Notes under the pieces: generated by a model
What the model saw: the letters and a program-made list of their open reading frames with translations, nothing else
The model's database searches: none
What the model was told of the DNA's origin: nothing
In this document: in pieces, positions 1 to 6,582 of the stretch
How the letters are laid out: each line of letters opens with the position of its first letter
How positions within the stretch are numbered: position 1 is the stretch's first letter
Program-made: the position numbers and the translations under genes
NCBI GenBank assembly: GCA_902476475.1
Contig: CABSDO010000030.1
Span: 1-20,118, forward strand
Direction of reading: 5' to 3'
DNA: 20,118 nt
Source of the DNA: an uncultured Collinsella sp.
GTDB lineage: Bacteria; Actinomycetota; Coriobacteriia; Coriobacteriales; Coriobacteriaceae

Positions 1-2
1 GG

Positions 3-203
3 GGCGACTCGGACGAGCATACCGTGTGCATGTATACGCCGGTGCAGCCTGTTTTGGGCCGCATGCTCCGGGATGTCGAGGGTGTTCGGCTCTCGGTGGT
101 TACTCGTGAACTCGATGCGGACCGGCGCTTTGCGTCGAGTGCAGCGGAGGTCGTCGTGAGCATGGCTCCCGACTTTTCCATCGTAAAGAAGGCGCGCGGT
201 TAA
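3..203 (+). CDS. C-terminal fragment of an unrecognised protein (truncated by window start)
   Basis: An open frame enters from the left edge and ends at a TAA at 201-203, giving the last 66 residues of a protein that ends ...DFSIVKKARG. The codons have the G/C-rich third positions of the neighbours, so it is probably a real gene end and not a chance frame. I recognise no motif and assign no function. A 17-bp hairpin starts 11 nt after the stop and may mark the transcript end. Confidence 0.55.
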   Translation, partial: GDSDEHTVCMYTPVQPVLGRMLRDVEGVRLSVVTRELDADRRFASSAAEVVVSMAPDFSIVKKARG

Positions 204-213
204 CGTGCGTATG

Positions 214-258
214 AGTAAGACGGACTTTGAGAGGCAACTATTCAAAGTTCGTCTTACT
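214..258. repeat. 17-bp inverted repeat between two genes (possible terminator)
   Basis: Arms 214-230 and 242-258 pair over 17 positions, the only imperfection being one G-T wobble, around an 11-nt loop. It lies just after the stop at 203 and ends about 17 nt before the SD of the next gene. There is no T-run on either side, so a classical intrinsic terminator is not clearly supported. A processing, termination or repeat element are all possible. Confidence 0.6.
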
Positions 259-286
259 GTTGATGAGGTGCTTTGGGGGAAAGCAT

Positions 287-1084
287 ATGGGTCTTGAGGG
301 AATCAAGCTGATTGCATGCGATTTGGACGGCACGTTGCTGCATCCGGGGGAGCGCGAGCCGCGTTCCGAGGCCTTTGAGCTCATCGATGAGCTGCATCGT
401 CGCGGTATCGTGTTTATGCCGGCGAGCGGCCGTCAATATGCGAGCTTGCGCTATCTGTTTGCCCCGGTGGCCGATGAGCTCGCCTATGTATGCGAAAACG
501 GAGCCCTGGTGATGAGCGAGGGGCGTGCCGTTGTCAAGCGTTCCATGGAGCGTAGCCTTGCTATGGATATCGCGAATGCCGTGGTTGCGTATCCCCATGC
601 CGACGTGACACTTTCGTGCGAGGGACACCTCTACACCATGAGCGGCAACGATGTGTTTGTTGACCACCTGCGCTATGAGGTCCACTGCGATGTGGCGGTG
701 GTCGACCGTCCCGAGGACATCGACGAGGACGTCATTAAGATTGCCTTCCAGACGCCCGAGGTGGATCAGCCGGCGGCGCTGGAGCATTTTGAGCGCCTCT
801 TTAGCGACCGTGTCGACGTGATGACGTCGGGAACCGAATGGACGGACTTTATCGGTTTCGGTTCGGGCAAGGGCTCCGCGCTTGCCGATTGCGGTCGTGC
901 CCTGGGTATTTCGCCCGATGAGATGATGGCGTTTGGCGACAATGAGAACGATCGCGACATGCTTAACGTCGTGGGCCATCCCTATCTGATGGAGAGCTGC
1001 AATCCCAGCATGCGCGGTATCAACGACCGTGTCCGCTACGTGCGCACGGTCGAAGAAGAGCTGCGTCGTCTACTTGCTGAGTAG
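287..1084 (+). CDS. Cof-type HAD-superfamily hydrolase (sugar-phosphate/FMN phosphatase-like)
   Basis: A 265-residue cytoplasmic phosphatase of the Cof/YidA type of HAD hydrolases, normal length for the family. Motif I is DLDGT with nucleophile Asp12 and acid/base Asp14. Motif II is SGR at 47-49, the motif III lysine is about Lys195 (GSGKG), and motif IV is GDNEND at 217-222, which binds Mg. Between motifs II and III sits the cap domain typical of the C2 cap class. The substrate cannot be read from sequence; members act on sugar phosphates, FMN or pyridoxal phosphate. The ATG at 287 is chosen because GGGGGAAAG lies just upstream. A longer in-frame TTG start at 227 falls inside the hairpin and would add 20 residues with no family resemblance. 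Confidence 0.92.
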   Translation: MGLEGIKLIACDLDGTLLHPGEREPRSEAFELIDELHRRGIVFMPASGRQYASLRYLFAPVADELAYVCENGALVMSEGRAVVKRSMERSLAMDIANAVVAYPHADVTLSCEGHLYTMSGNDVFVDHLRYEVHCDVAVVDRPEDIDEDVIKIAFQTPEVDQPAALEHFERLFSDRVDVMTSGTEWTDFIGFGSGKGSALADCGRALGISPDEMMAFGDNENDRDMLNVVGHPYLMESCNPSMRGINDRVRYVRTVEEELRRLLAE

Positions 1085-1087
1085 GCA

Positions 1088-1158
1088 TTTGGGACATGTC
1101 TAGAAATCTACTTTTTGCTGCAGAGTGCGGAAAGGTTGATTTTAAGGCATGTCCCAAA
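1088..1158. repeat. 71-nt near-palindromic hairpin between convergent genes
   Basis: The outer arms 1088-1098 and 1148-1158 are perfectly complementary over 11 bp. The pairing then continues inward, giving about 29 paired positions in total with two mismatches and several G-T wobbles, and a tip of roughly 13 nt. It fills almost the whole gap between the HAD stop (1084) and the perR stop (1162). There is no T-run at either end. It may act as a bidirectional terminator or be a dispersed intergenic repeat. Confidence 0.7.
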
Positions 1159-1161
1159 CAT

Positions 1162-1542
1162 CTACCGGCAGTCGGGGCAGAGACCCTCGAAGATGGTGTA
1201 GTGCGACGTGACGTGCCAGCCGATTTGCTCGGACGCCTTGGCGTCGAGCTGGGCATCGAAGGGGAGCGGTACGTCGATGACGCGGCTGCACGAGGTGCAG
1301 ATGATATGTGCGTGCGGCTCGATGGTGCGATCGAAGCGGCTGCCGCCCGGCGTCTTGATGGAGAGGATCTCGCCGGCGTCGGCCAAGAGATTGAGATTGC
1401 GGTAGACCGTACCGCGGCTGATCTTGTCATCCTGTTCGCGTACGGCGTTGTAGATTTCGTCGGCGGTGGGATGGTTATAGCTTTGGCGCACAGCGTCAAG
1501 AACCAGCTTTCGCTGCCTGGTATTCCTTCTTTGCACCGCCAT
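1162..1542 (-). CDS. perR: Fur-family transcriptional repressor, PerR-like
   Basis: A 126-residue Fur-superfamily DNA-binding repressor, slightly shorter than most members. The N-terminal winged helix covers about residues 1-70 (HPTADEIY, GTVYRNLNLL). The structural zinc site has two CxxC pairs, Cys82/Cys85 and Cys122/Cys125. The regulatory metal set looks like PerR: His24, Asp71 (RFD), His77 and His79 (EPHAH) and Asp90, with the spacing seen in Bacillus PerR. In that protein these residues hold Fe or Mn and are oxidised by peroxide. A general Fur or Zur role is less likely but not excluded. The SD GAGGCGAGG precedes the ATG at 1542. A weak AT-rich dyad upstream could be its own operator. Confidence 0.85.
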   Translation of the reverse strand: MAVQRRNTRQRKLVLDAVRQSYNHPTADEIYNAVREQDDKISRGTVYRNLNLLADAGEILSIKTPGGSRFDRTIEPHAHIICTSCSRVIDVPLPFDAQLDAKASEQIGWHVTSHYTIFEGLCPDCR

Positions 1543-1588
1543 GCGCCTCGCCTCTTTTCTATCAACGGTCGTAGGTAAATGATACCGT

Positions 1589-1608
1589 ATTTAGCACACA
1601 ATACTAAT
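1589..1608. promoter_or_regulatory. Candidate Fur/PerR-type operator (weak)
   Basis: The AT-rich segment reads ATTTAG...CTAAT with partial dyad symmetry, 47-66 bp upstream of the perR start, and overlaps the stop of the upstream acylphosphatase. Position and composition suit autoregulation, but it is only a partial match to a PerR box. Confidence 0.3.
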
Positions 1609-2014
1609 AACGAGGAATGAAACCGTCTTCATTGGCAAGTGGGGCTCGGGTCTGGGCGTCTGCGAGGCGAAAACGCGTTCCCATGCGCTCGTAGGAGGCA
1701 TGAAGCGCCTCGAGCTGAGACACGATGTTTGCCGGCGTGCCCTGTAGCTCCATCTCAACCGAGCCGTCTTCCATATTGCGCACCCAGCCGGTGAGGGAGC
1801 GCGCCTGTGCGAGGTTGGTGTTGGTGAAGCGGAAACCGACGCCCTGGACCTGTCCCTCCCACCGCAGGAAATAGCGCTGCGGGGCGTCTTGAGTGGCCTC
1901 GTCGCTTGCGAGTACGGTAAGCCTACGGCGCAGCTCAAGCTCGACGTCAGAGGGCTTTTGGGGTTCGCGGCTGCCGCCGGTGACGCCCGAGAAAAGCTTG
2001 TCGAAAAAACCCAT
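1604..2014 (-). CDS. acyP: Acylphosphatase with N-terminal extension
   Basis: A 136-residue protein whose residues about 46-136 form an acylphosphatase domain, hydrolysing carboxyl-phosphate bonds of acyl phosphates in the cytoplasm. The signature GQVQGVGFR is present with catalytic Arg62, and the second signature GWVRNMEDGSVE carries the substrate-positioning Asn80. The usual length is about 90 residues; here some 45 residues precede the domain, beginning MGFFDKLFSG, which looks like a short amphipathic or flexible extension of unknown role. The start lies 2 nt after the stop of the upstream Gfo/Idh/MocA gene, so the two are almost certainly co-transcribed. There is a 61-nt gap to perR downstream. 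Confidence 0.88.
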   Translation of the reverse strand: MGFFDKLFSGVTGGSREPQKPSDVELELRRRLTVLASDEATQDAPQRYFLRWEGQVQGVGFRFTNTNLAQARSLTGWVRNMEDGSVEMELQGTPANIVSQLEALHASYERMGTRFRLADAQTRAPLANEDGFIPRY

Positions 2015-2016
2015 CG

Positions 2017-3123
2017 CTATGCCTGCTTGTTAGAGTCAGCGGGGAAGGCGATACCCGCCTGCTGACGCACGGCATCCATGATGCGCAGTGAGACGAGCGT
2101 GACATCGCGGTAGTGGCCAAGCTCGTGACGTCCCGCCGGGGTCTCCCAAATCTCTTCCTTGACGTTATCGATGCCGCCGATGGCGGTGATAAAGTCTGCG
2201 AGTTCGTATTCCATGGTGTTGCTCGATTTGGGCAGGTCGAGCACGCGGCCGTTGTCGCTCTGTTCGCGCGGCGCCTCGGTCGCCGAGCCGCGTACGACGT
2301 CGCCGCGATAGTCGATGCGGACGTTGCGGGGCGTGGACAGATGGTCAATCTGGATAGTGCCACGCTCGCCTTCGATCTGCGAGGGCAGTAGGTCATTCGT
2401 AATTTTGGAGTGCGCGAGCTCGACGGAGATACGGCCACCGCCGTAGCTGGCGAGGATGGAACCGCAGCCATCGATGGGGCCATGGGTGAGCTCTTGCGTG
2501 GTGGGGTCGAGCAGAGTAGCCATGCTCGTAAGGCCGGAGGGCATGCCGAAGATCTCGACCATGGGCTCGACGGTGTAGACGCCAATATCCATGAGGGAAC
2601 CCGATGCCATATTGCAGTCGAAGATATTAGTGGCGTGTCCCGCGAGAATCTCGTTGTAGCGCGAGGAATATTTGCCAAAGCGCAATGAGGCGCGGCGGAT
2701 GGGGGCGATCTCACCCAGGGCGTCCTCGATGGCGTGGAAGGCGGGATCGTGGAGGGGACGCATAGCCTCGAGGGCCACGACACCTGCTGCCTCGGCAGCG
2801 CGGAAGACTTCCAGCGCCTGTGCCTCGGTGGCACAAAAAGGCTTTTCGACGATAACGTGCTTGCCGCCGGCGATACAGGCGAGCGCCTGCTCGTAGTGGA
2901 GCGCATTGGGGCTGCCGATGTAGACGGCGTCGACGTCGGCAGCGGACGCAAGCTCGTCAAGCGCGGTGAAGTTACGCTCGCCACCATGCTTAGCGGTGAA
3001 GGCGGCGCCGCGATCTGCGTCGCGCGAGAGCGTGCCCACGAACGCGGCTTGGTCGTTGGCGTTGACGACCTGGATAAAGTCGTCGGTAATCATGGATGTG
3101 CCGATGGTCGCTATACGCAACAT
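2017..3123 (-). CDS. Gfo/Idh/MocA-family NAD(P)-dependent oxidoreductase
   Basis: A 368-residue oxidoreductase with an N-terminal Rossmann fold (ATIGTSMIT at about 5-13) and the family EKP motif at 93-95. The C-terminal alpha/beta domain contains MDIGVY at about 178-183. Tyr183 stands where many members carry the catalytic His of the GGH-type motif, a pattern typical of the dihydrodiol-dehydrogenase-like branch. The substrate, probably a sugar or cyclic polyol, is not predictable. AGGGGG sits 4-5 nt before the ATG at 3123. It is the first gene of a pair with the acylphosphatase. Its SD is complementary to an upstream segment (see 3128-3173). Confidence 0.9.
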   Translation of the reverse strand: MLRIATIGTSMITDDFIQVVNANDQAAFVGTLSRDADRGAAFTAKHGGERNFTALDELASAADVDAVYIGSPNALHYEQALACIAGGKHVIVEKPFCATEAQALEVFRAAEAAGVVALEAMRPLHDPAFHAIEDALGEIAPIRRASLRFGKYSSRYNEILAGHATNIFDCNMASGSLMDIGVYTVEPMVEIFGMPSGLTSMATLLDPTTQELTHGPIDGCGSILASYGGGRISVELAHSKITNDLLPSQIEGERGTIQIDHLSTPRNVRIDYRGDVVRGSATEAPREQSDNGRVLDLPKSSNTMEYELADFITAIGGIDNVKEEIWETPAGRHELGHYRDVTLVSLRIMDAVRQQAGIAFPADSNKQA

Positions 3124-3127
3124 GTGT

Positions 3128-3173
3128 CCCCCTCGTGCCGTTCGGTTTACAGGATGAGTGTAGCGCGAGGGGG
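3128..3173 (-). promoter_or_regulatory. Stem that could mask the SD of the Gfo/Idh/MocA gene
   Basis: CCCCCTCG at 3128-3135 and CGAGGGGG at 3166-3173 are perfectly complementary over 8 bp with a 30-nt loop. On the minus-strand transcript the second arm is the SD of the gene starting at 3123. The stem could reduce translation, or block read-through from rnhA. No T-run is present. Confidence 0.4.
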
Positions 3174-3198
3174 CAGGAAATAGCGTGCGAAAACGCCG

Positions 3199-3684
3199 TT
3201 ACAGGTCGCTCTCGTTAAAGCCGGTGTCGATATCGAGGTTGCTGCCGTCGGCCGCCGTGGTGGCAAGCTCGTCGCAGCGCTCGTTGAGCTCATGGCCGGC
3301 ATGCCCTTTAACCCAGATGAACTCCACTTTGTGCTTGCTCTTTGCGGTGAGCAGGCGCTCCCACAGATCGCGGTTCTTGACAGGTTGCTTGTTGGCAGTC
3401 TTCCAGCCGCGTTTTTTCCATCCGTCAATCCAGTGCTTGTTGAAGGCGTTGACGACGTACTGCGAATCGGAATGGACTTCGACCTCGCAGGGGCGGTTGA
3501 GTGCCTCGAGCGCCACGATAACGGCCATGAGCTCCATGCGGTTGTTGGTGGTCTTGGCGTAGCCGCGCGAAAGCTCGGAGGTGAAGGTCTTGCCGGCGGG
3601 GTTGGTGTATTTGAGCACGGCGCCGTAGCCGCCGCGTCCCGGATTTGATCGGGCCGAGCCGTCGGTATAGATGATGACCTTCAC
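3199..3684 (-). CDS. rnhA: Ribonuclease HI
   Basis: A 161-residue endonuclease that cuts the RNA strand of RNA-DNA hybrids in the cytoplasm, removing primers and R-loops. All four catalytic carboxylates are visible: Asp8 (YTDGS), Glu51 (RMELMA), Asp73 (HSDSQYV) and Asp138 (RCDELA), with the flexible-loop His128 (KGHAGH). The basic handle region GWKKRGWKT at 88-96 is that of the bacterial type I enzyme. I chose the GTG at 3684 because AAAGGA lies 6 nt upstream and the protein then begins KVIIYTDGS as in the family. The longer in-frame start at 3735 adds 17 unrelated residues. It lies between the LysR gene and the Gfo/Idh/MocA gene. Confidence 0.95.
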   Translation of the reverse strand: MKVIIYTDGSARSNPGRGGYGAVLKYTNPAGKTFTSELSRGYAKTTNNRMELMAVIVALEALNRPCEVEVHSDSQYVVNAFNKHWIDGWKKRGWKTANKQPVKNRDLWERLLTAKSKHKVEFIWVKGHAGHELNERCDELATTAADGSNLDIDTGFNESDL

Positions 3685-3783
3685 ATGGTTCCTTTCGTTG
3701 GGTATGTTTCGTGCGAGTGACCATTGTAGCGCCATGCCCGCCGGGGGCTAGCAATCTATGATTTCTACCCCGTCTTCCGAAAG

Positions 3784-4686
3784 TTAGTTGGCATGGATGA
3801 TGCGGTTGAGCTCATCGAGGTATTGCTGCAAGAGGGGAGAGGGCTTGCGCTCGTCGTGCATGATATAGCCTACGTGCATCGTTGAGGCGTCTGCTAACGG
3901 GATCGATGCCATACCCCATTGCATTTCATTGGAGAGGACGCCGGTCGACAGGGTGTAACCGTTCGACGTGATAAGTAAGTTAGTAAGTGTTCCGCGGTCC
4001 GAGATTCGTATGTTGCGGTCGCAAGGGATATAGCTAAAAGGTTCCTCGGCGTAATAGAAGGAGTTTGAGGTTCCCTGCTCAAAGCTGTAGCGCGTATAGG
4101 GCGTGAGGTCGGCAAGGGACAGCTGAGGGCGGCGTGCGAGCGGGTGGCGCTCGCTAACGAAGACGTGGACCGTCGCGTCGAATAGGGGATGGAAGCTTGC
4201 ACGGGCATCGGCGAAGGCCTTCTGCAGAACGCGGGCGTTAAAGTCATCCAGATACAGAATGCCGATATCGCTGCGAAACGCACGGACGTCATCGATGATC
4301 TGCGATGTGGTGGTCTCGCGCATGATGAACTCGAACTTGCTGTCGCGGCAGCGCTCGACTACGTTGACAAAGGCCTCGACCGAAAACGCGTAGTGTTGGG
4401 CCGAGATGGCAAGGCGGGCCTGAGGTGTACCGTCGTCCTCGTAGCGGGCCTCGAGCATGTCGGCCTGCTCTACGACCTGGCGTGCATAACCCAAAAGCTC
4501 GGTGCCGTCGTTGGTGAGTGCAACACCGCGGCTAGAGCGCGTAAAGATTTCGATATGAAGTTCCTGTTCCAGGCTTTTGACGGCGTTGGAGATATTGGAC
4601 TGTGCGGTATAGAGGCGCTGAGCTGCGGCGTTGATCGAACCGGACTCTGCCACGGCGATCAAAAAGCGAAGCTGCTGGAGGGTCAT
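3784..4686 (-). CDS. LysR-family transcriptional regulator, probable regulator of metY
   Basis: A 300-residue LysR-type regulator of full family length. Residues about 1-60 are the winged helix-turn-helix (LRFLIAVAESGSINAAAQRL, then SNISNAVKSLEQEL). Residues about 90-295 are the periplasmic-binding-protein-like effector domain. It is transcribed away from metY with a 272-bp gap that contains a LysR-type dyad 21 bp from its own start. This suggests it controls metY and itself, perhaps sensing O-acetylserine, O-acetylhomoserine or another sulfur metabolite; the effector is inference. GAAAGGA lies about 10 nt before the ATG. Confidence 0.9.
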   Translation of the reverse strand: MTLQQLRFLIAVAESGSINAAAQRLYTAQSNISNAVKSLEQELHIEIFTRSSRGVALTNDGTELLGYARQVVEQADMLEARYEDDGTPQARLAISAQHYAFSVEAFVNVVERCRDSKFEFIMRETTTSQIIDDVRAFRSDIGILYLDDFNARVLQKAFADARASFHPLFDATVHVFVSERHPLARRPQLSLADLTPYTRYSFEQGTSNSFYYAEEPFSYIPCDRNIRISDRGTLTNLLITSNGYTLSTGVLSNEMQWGMASIPLADASTMHVGYIMHDERKPSPLLQQYLDELNRIIHAN

Positions 4687-4706
4687 CGGCGCCCGTCCTT
4701 TCGATA

Positions 4707-4727
4707 GTTATCTATAAAACCGATAAC
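4707..4727. promoter_or_regulatory. LysR-type operator (GTTATC-N9-GATAAC dyad)
   Basis: A perfect 6-bp inverted repeat, GTTATC at 4707-4712 and GATAAC at 4722-4727, centred at 4717. It contains a T-N11-A core (4711/4723) on the same centre, as expected of LysR sites. It lies 21 bp from the lysR start and 21 bp upstream of the metY -35 box, a normal place for activation of metY and autorepression. Confidence 0.65.
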
Positions 4728-4747
4728 AGGCTAGCGCTTTTAAGTGA

Positions 4748-4776
4748 TTGACCGAGGGAAACAATGCTCGTACTAT
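4748..4776 (+). promoter_or_regulatory. metY promoter (TTGACC-17-TACTAT)
   Basis: TTGACC at 4748-4753 and TACTAT at 4771-4776 are separated by exactly 17 bp, a good vegetative-sigma promoter. The start of transcription would be near 4783, leaving a 5' leader of about 176 nt before the metY ATG. Confidence 0.75.
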
Positions 4777-4782
4777 TCAAAA

Positions 4783-4958
4783 CACACAAAGGCGGTAGGT
4801 AATTAAGCCAACCACGGAACCGGGATGTGAAAGGAGGCCCGCATATGAATTGCTTACCAAGACGAATGCCGGGCTCCTGTTTGCGCCCGTCGGCGTGATC
4901 AGGAGACAGCGACTTACTTCTCTTTTTTATTTACTTTTGTTCGATCAAGGAGATCATC
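4783..4958 (+). promoter_or_regulatory. Structured metY leader (attenuator or riboswitch candidate)
   Basis: The leader offers competing pairings. 4794-4804 pairs with 4848-4858 (11 bp, two G-U). 4833-4844 pairs with 4866-4877 (ggag/ctcc, cccg, cat with two bulges) and crosses the first pairing. CTCCTG at 4874-4879 pairs with CAGGAG at 4900-4905, and the same CTCCT can also cover the metY SD AGGAG at 4948-4952. A small stem 4795-4800/4912-4917 could close the domain. Short motifs resembling the cobalamin riboswitch core occur in order (TCAGGAGAC at 4899-4907, CGAATGCC at 4863-4870, CCCGCA at 4838-4843), but its P5 and P6 stems are not evident. The ligand or signal is unknown. Confidence 0.55.
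4845..4898 (+). CDS. Upstream leader ORF of metY, 17 codons
   Basis: ATG at 4845 follows a near-perfect SD (AAAGGAGG at 4830-4837) at 7-nt spacing, and the frame runs to TGA at 4896-4898. The peptide is MNCLPRRMPGSCLRPSA, with two Cys codons (3 and 12) and two Met codons. It is too short to be an enzyme, and its position in a long structured leader suggests a translational-attenuation peptide reporting on cysteine, methionine or arginine supply. Its codons overlap the arms of the competing hairpins, so ribosome position would change folding. Translation is inferred from the SD only. Confidence 0.5.
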   Translation: MNCLPRRMPGSCLRPSA

Positions 4959-6269
4959 ATGAGCCAGTTCATCAACAACCCCGAGCACACCTTTGGTTTC
5001 GATACCCTGCAGCTGCACGTTGGCCAGGAGAGCGCCGATCCTGCATCCGACTCCCGTGCCGTGCCTATCTACCAGACCACGAGCTATGTGTTTCGCAATT
5101 CCCAGCACGCCGCCGACCGCTTTGGTCTTGCCGACGCCGGTAACATCTATGGCCGTCTGACCAACTCCACCCAGGGTGTCTTCGAGGACCGTATCGCCGT
5201 ACTCGAGGGTGGCGTGGCAGGTCTTGCCGTCGCCTCTGGCGCTGCTGCCATCACCTATACCCTGCAGGCTCTTGCCCAGGCCGGTGACCACGTGGTGGCT
5301 CAGAAGACCATTTACGGTGGCTCCTACAACCTGCTGGAGCATACGCTCTCCCAGTTTGGCGTCGAGACCACGTTTGTCGATGCCCATAACCTGGAAGAGG
5401 TCGAGGGTGCCATCAAGGACAACACCACGGTCATCTATCTCGAGACGCTCGGCAACCCCAACTCCGACATCCCCAACATCGACGCCATCTCCGAGATCGC
5501 CAAGAAGCACGGTCTGCCGGTTGTCGTCGACAACACCTTCGGCACCCCGTATCTGTTCCGTCCGCTGGAGCATGGTGCCAACATCGTCGTCCACTCCGCA
5601 ACCAAGTTCATCGGCGGCCACGGTACCTCGCTGGGCGGTGTGATCGTCGACGGCGGTAACTTCGATTGGAAGGCGAGCGGAAAGTACGCCCAGATCGCTG
5701 AGCCCAACCCCTCCTACCACGGTGTTTCGTTTGCCGAGGCTGCCGGTCCCGCCGCCTTCGCGACCTATGTCCGCGCTATCCTGCTGCGTGACGAGGGCGC
5801 CTGCATCAGCCCGTTCAACGCCTGGGTCTTGCTCCAGGGCACCGAGACCCTGTCGCTGCGCGTTGACCGTCATGTCGAGAACACCAAGAAGGTCGTTGAG
5901 TTCCTGGCTGGTGACAGCCACGTCGCCAAGGTGAACCACCCGAGCCTGCCTGAGCACCCCGACCATGAGCTTTACAAGCAGTATTTCCCCAACGGCGGTG
6001 CCTCGATCTTTACCTTTGAGATTAAGGGTGGCCAGGAGGCAGCTTGGAAGTTCATCGATCATCTGCAGGTGTTCTCGCTGCTCGCCAACGTGGCCGACGT
6101 CAAGTCGCTCGTCGTGCACCCGGCTACCACCACGCACTCCCAGCTCTCTGCCGAGGAGCTCGCTGAGCAGAACATCACGCCCTCCACGATTCGTCTTTCC
6201 ATCGGTACCGAGAACGCCGAGGACATCATTTGGGATCTGAAGCAGGCCTTCGCCGCGCTGGACGAGTAA
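4959..6269 (+). CDS. metY: O-acetylhomoserine sulfhydrylase (aminocarboxypropyltransferase)
   Basis: A 436-residue PLP enzyme of the Cys/Met metabolism family that makes homocysteine from O-acetylhomoserine and sulfide. The PLP lysine is Lys216 in HSATKFIGGHG, preceded by DNTF (Asp191) and VASG (92-94). The length and the insert around FDWKASGKYAQI fit MetY better than the shorter MetB/MetC enzymes of about 390 residues. AAGGAG at 4947-4952 is 6 nt before the ATG. The gene is a single transcription unit with its own promoter, structured leader and strong terminator. A divergent LysR gene suggests sulfur- or methionine-responsive control. Confidence 0.95.
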   Translation: MSQFINNPEHTFGFDTLQLHVGQESADPASDSRAVPIYQTTSYVFRNSQHAADRFGLADAGNIYGRLTNSTQGVFEDRIAVLEGGVAGLAVASGAAAITYTLQALAQAGDHVVAQKTIYGGSYNLLEHTLSQFGVETTFVDAHNLEEVEGAIKDNTTVIYLETLGNPNSDIPNIDAISEIAKKHGLPVVVDNTFGTPYLFRPLEHGANIVVHSATKFIGGHGTSLGGVIVDGGNFDWKASGKYAQIAEPNPSYHGVSFAEAAGPAAFATYVRAILLRDEGACISPFNAWVLLQGTETLSLRVDRHVENTKKVVEFLAGDSHVAKVNHPSLPEHPDHELYKQYFPNGGASIFTFEIKGGQEAAWKFIDHLQVFSLLANVADVKSLVVHPATTTHSQLSAEELAEQNITPSTIRLSIGTENAEDIIWDLKQAFAALDE

Positions 6270-6330
6270 GGCGACTTGTGCAAGGACCCCTTGCGACTCG
6301 ATAGGTATAACTGCATAAAATGCCTGCTCA

Positions 6331-6370
6331 AGGCGCCTGTGCGAACAATGGTTGCACAGGCGCCTTTTTT
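6331..6370 (+). terminator. Intrinsic terminator of metY
   Basis: Arms AGGCGCCTGTGC (6331-6342) and GCACAGGCGCCT (6354-6365) pair perfectly over 12 bp, followed by a run of T to 6370. Confidence 0.95.
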
Positions 6371-6582
6371 GCATAGGAAGGGCGCTGTTACAGGGTTTTT
6401 GGCATGCTTTATGCAATCGAGATGTGGAAAACTCCTGTTGAGAGGATGTGAGTTTTACGCAATTGACGTGCGCCTTTTGAGTAAAACCGCAGGTCGCGAT
6501 TTGCTCGGGGTACTATGCAGCGCAATCGAATCACACGCAGCTCAAACGCAGTAAAAAACGCACTACGGAGGTTTCCAGCTAC
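6371..6582 (+). other. Intergenic leader before the secreted-protein gene
   Basis: There is no convincing ORF in these 212 bases. GAGTTTTAC at 6450-6458 can pair either with AAAACTC at 6428-6434 or through GTTTTAC with GTAAAAC at 6481-6487, so two alternative hairpins are possible. A TACTAT at 6511-6516 could be a -10 box but has no good -35. CGGAGG lies before the ATG at 6583. The promoter cannot be fixed from sequence. Confidence 0.35.

Noticed and set aside
227..286. Upstream TTG start extending the HAD protein by 20 residues
   Set aside because: It lies inside the 214-258 hairpin and has no SD; the ATG at 287 has one and begins like the family.
254..979. 241-residue open frame antisense to the HAD phosphatase
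   Set aside because: The sense strand holds all four HAD motifs; the antisense frame has none.
4783..4958. T-box or classical SAM-I riboswitch in the metY leader
   Set aside because: No T-box sequence (GGTGGNACCGCG type) and no SAM-I core with its P1-P4 stems could be traced, although GGCCCG...TGAA is faintly similar.
4914..6416. 500-residue open frame antisense to metY
   Set aside because: metY has a clear family match, SD, promoter and terminator. The reverse frame stays open because of GC-rich codon bias and shows only low-complexity Gly/Val/Leu composition.
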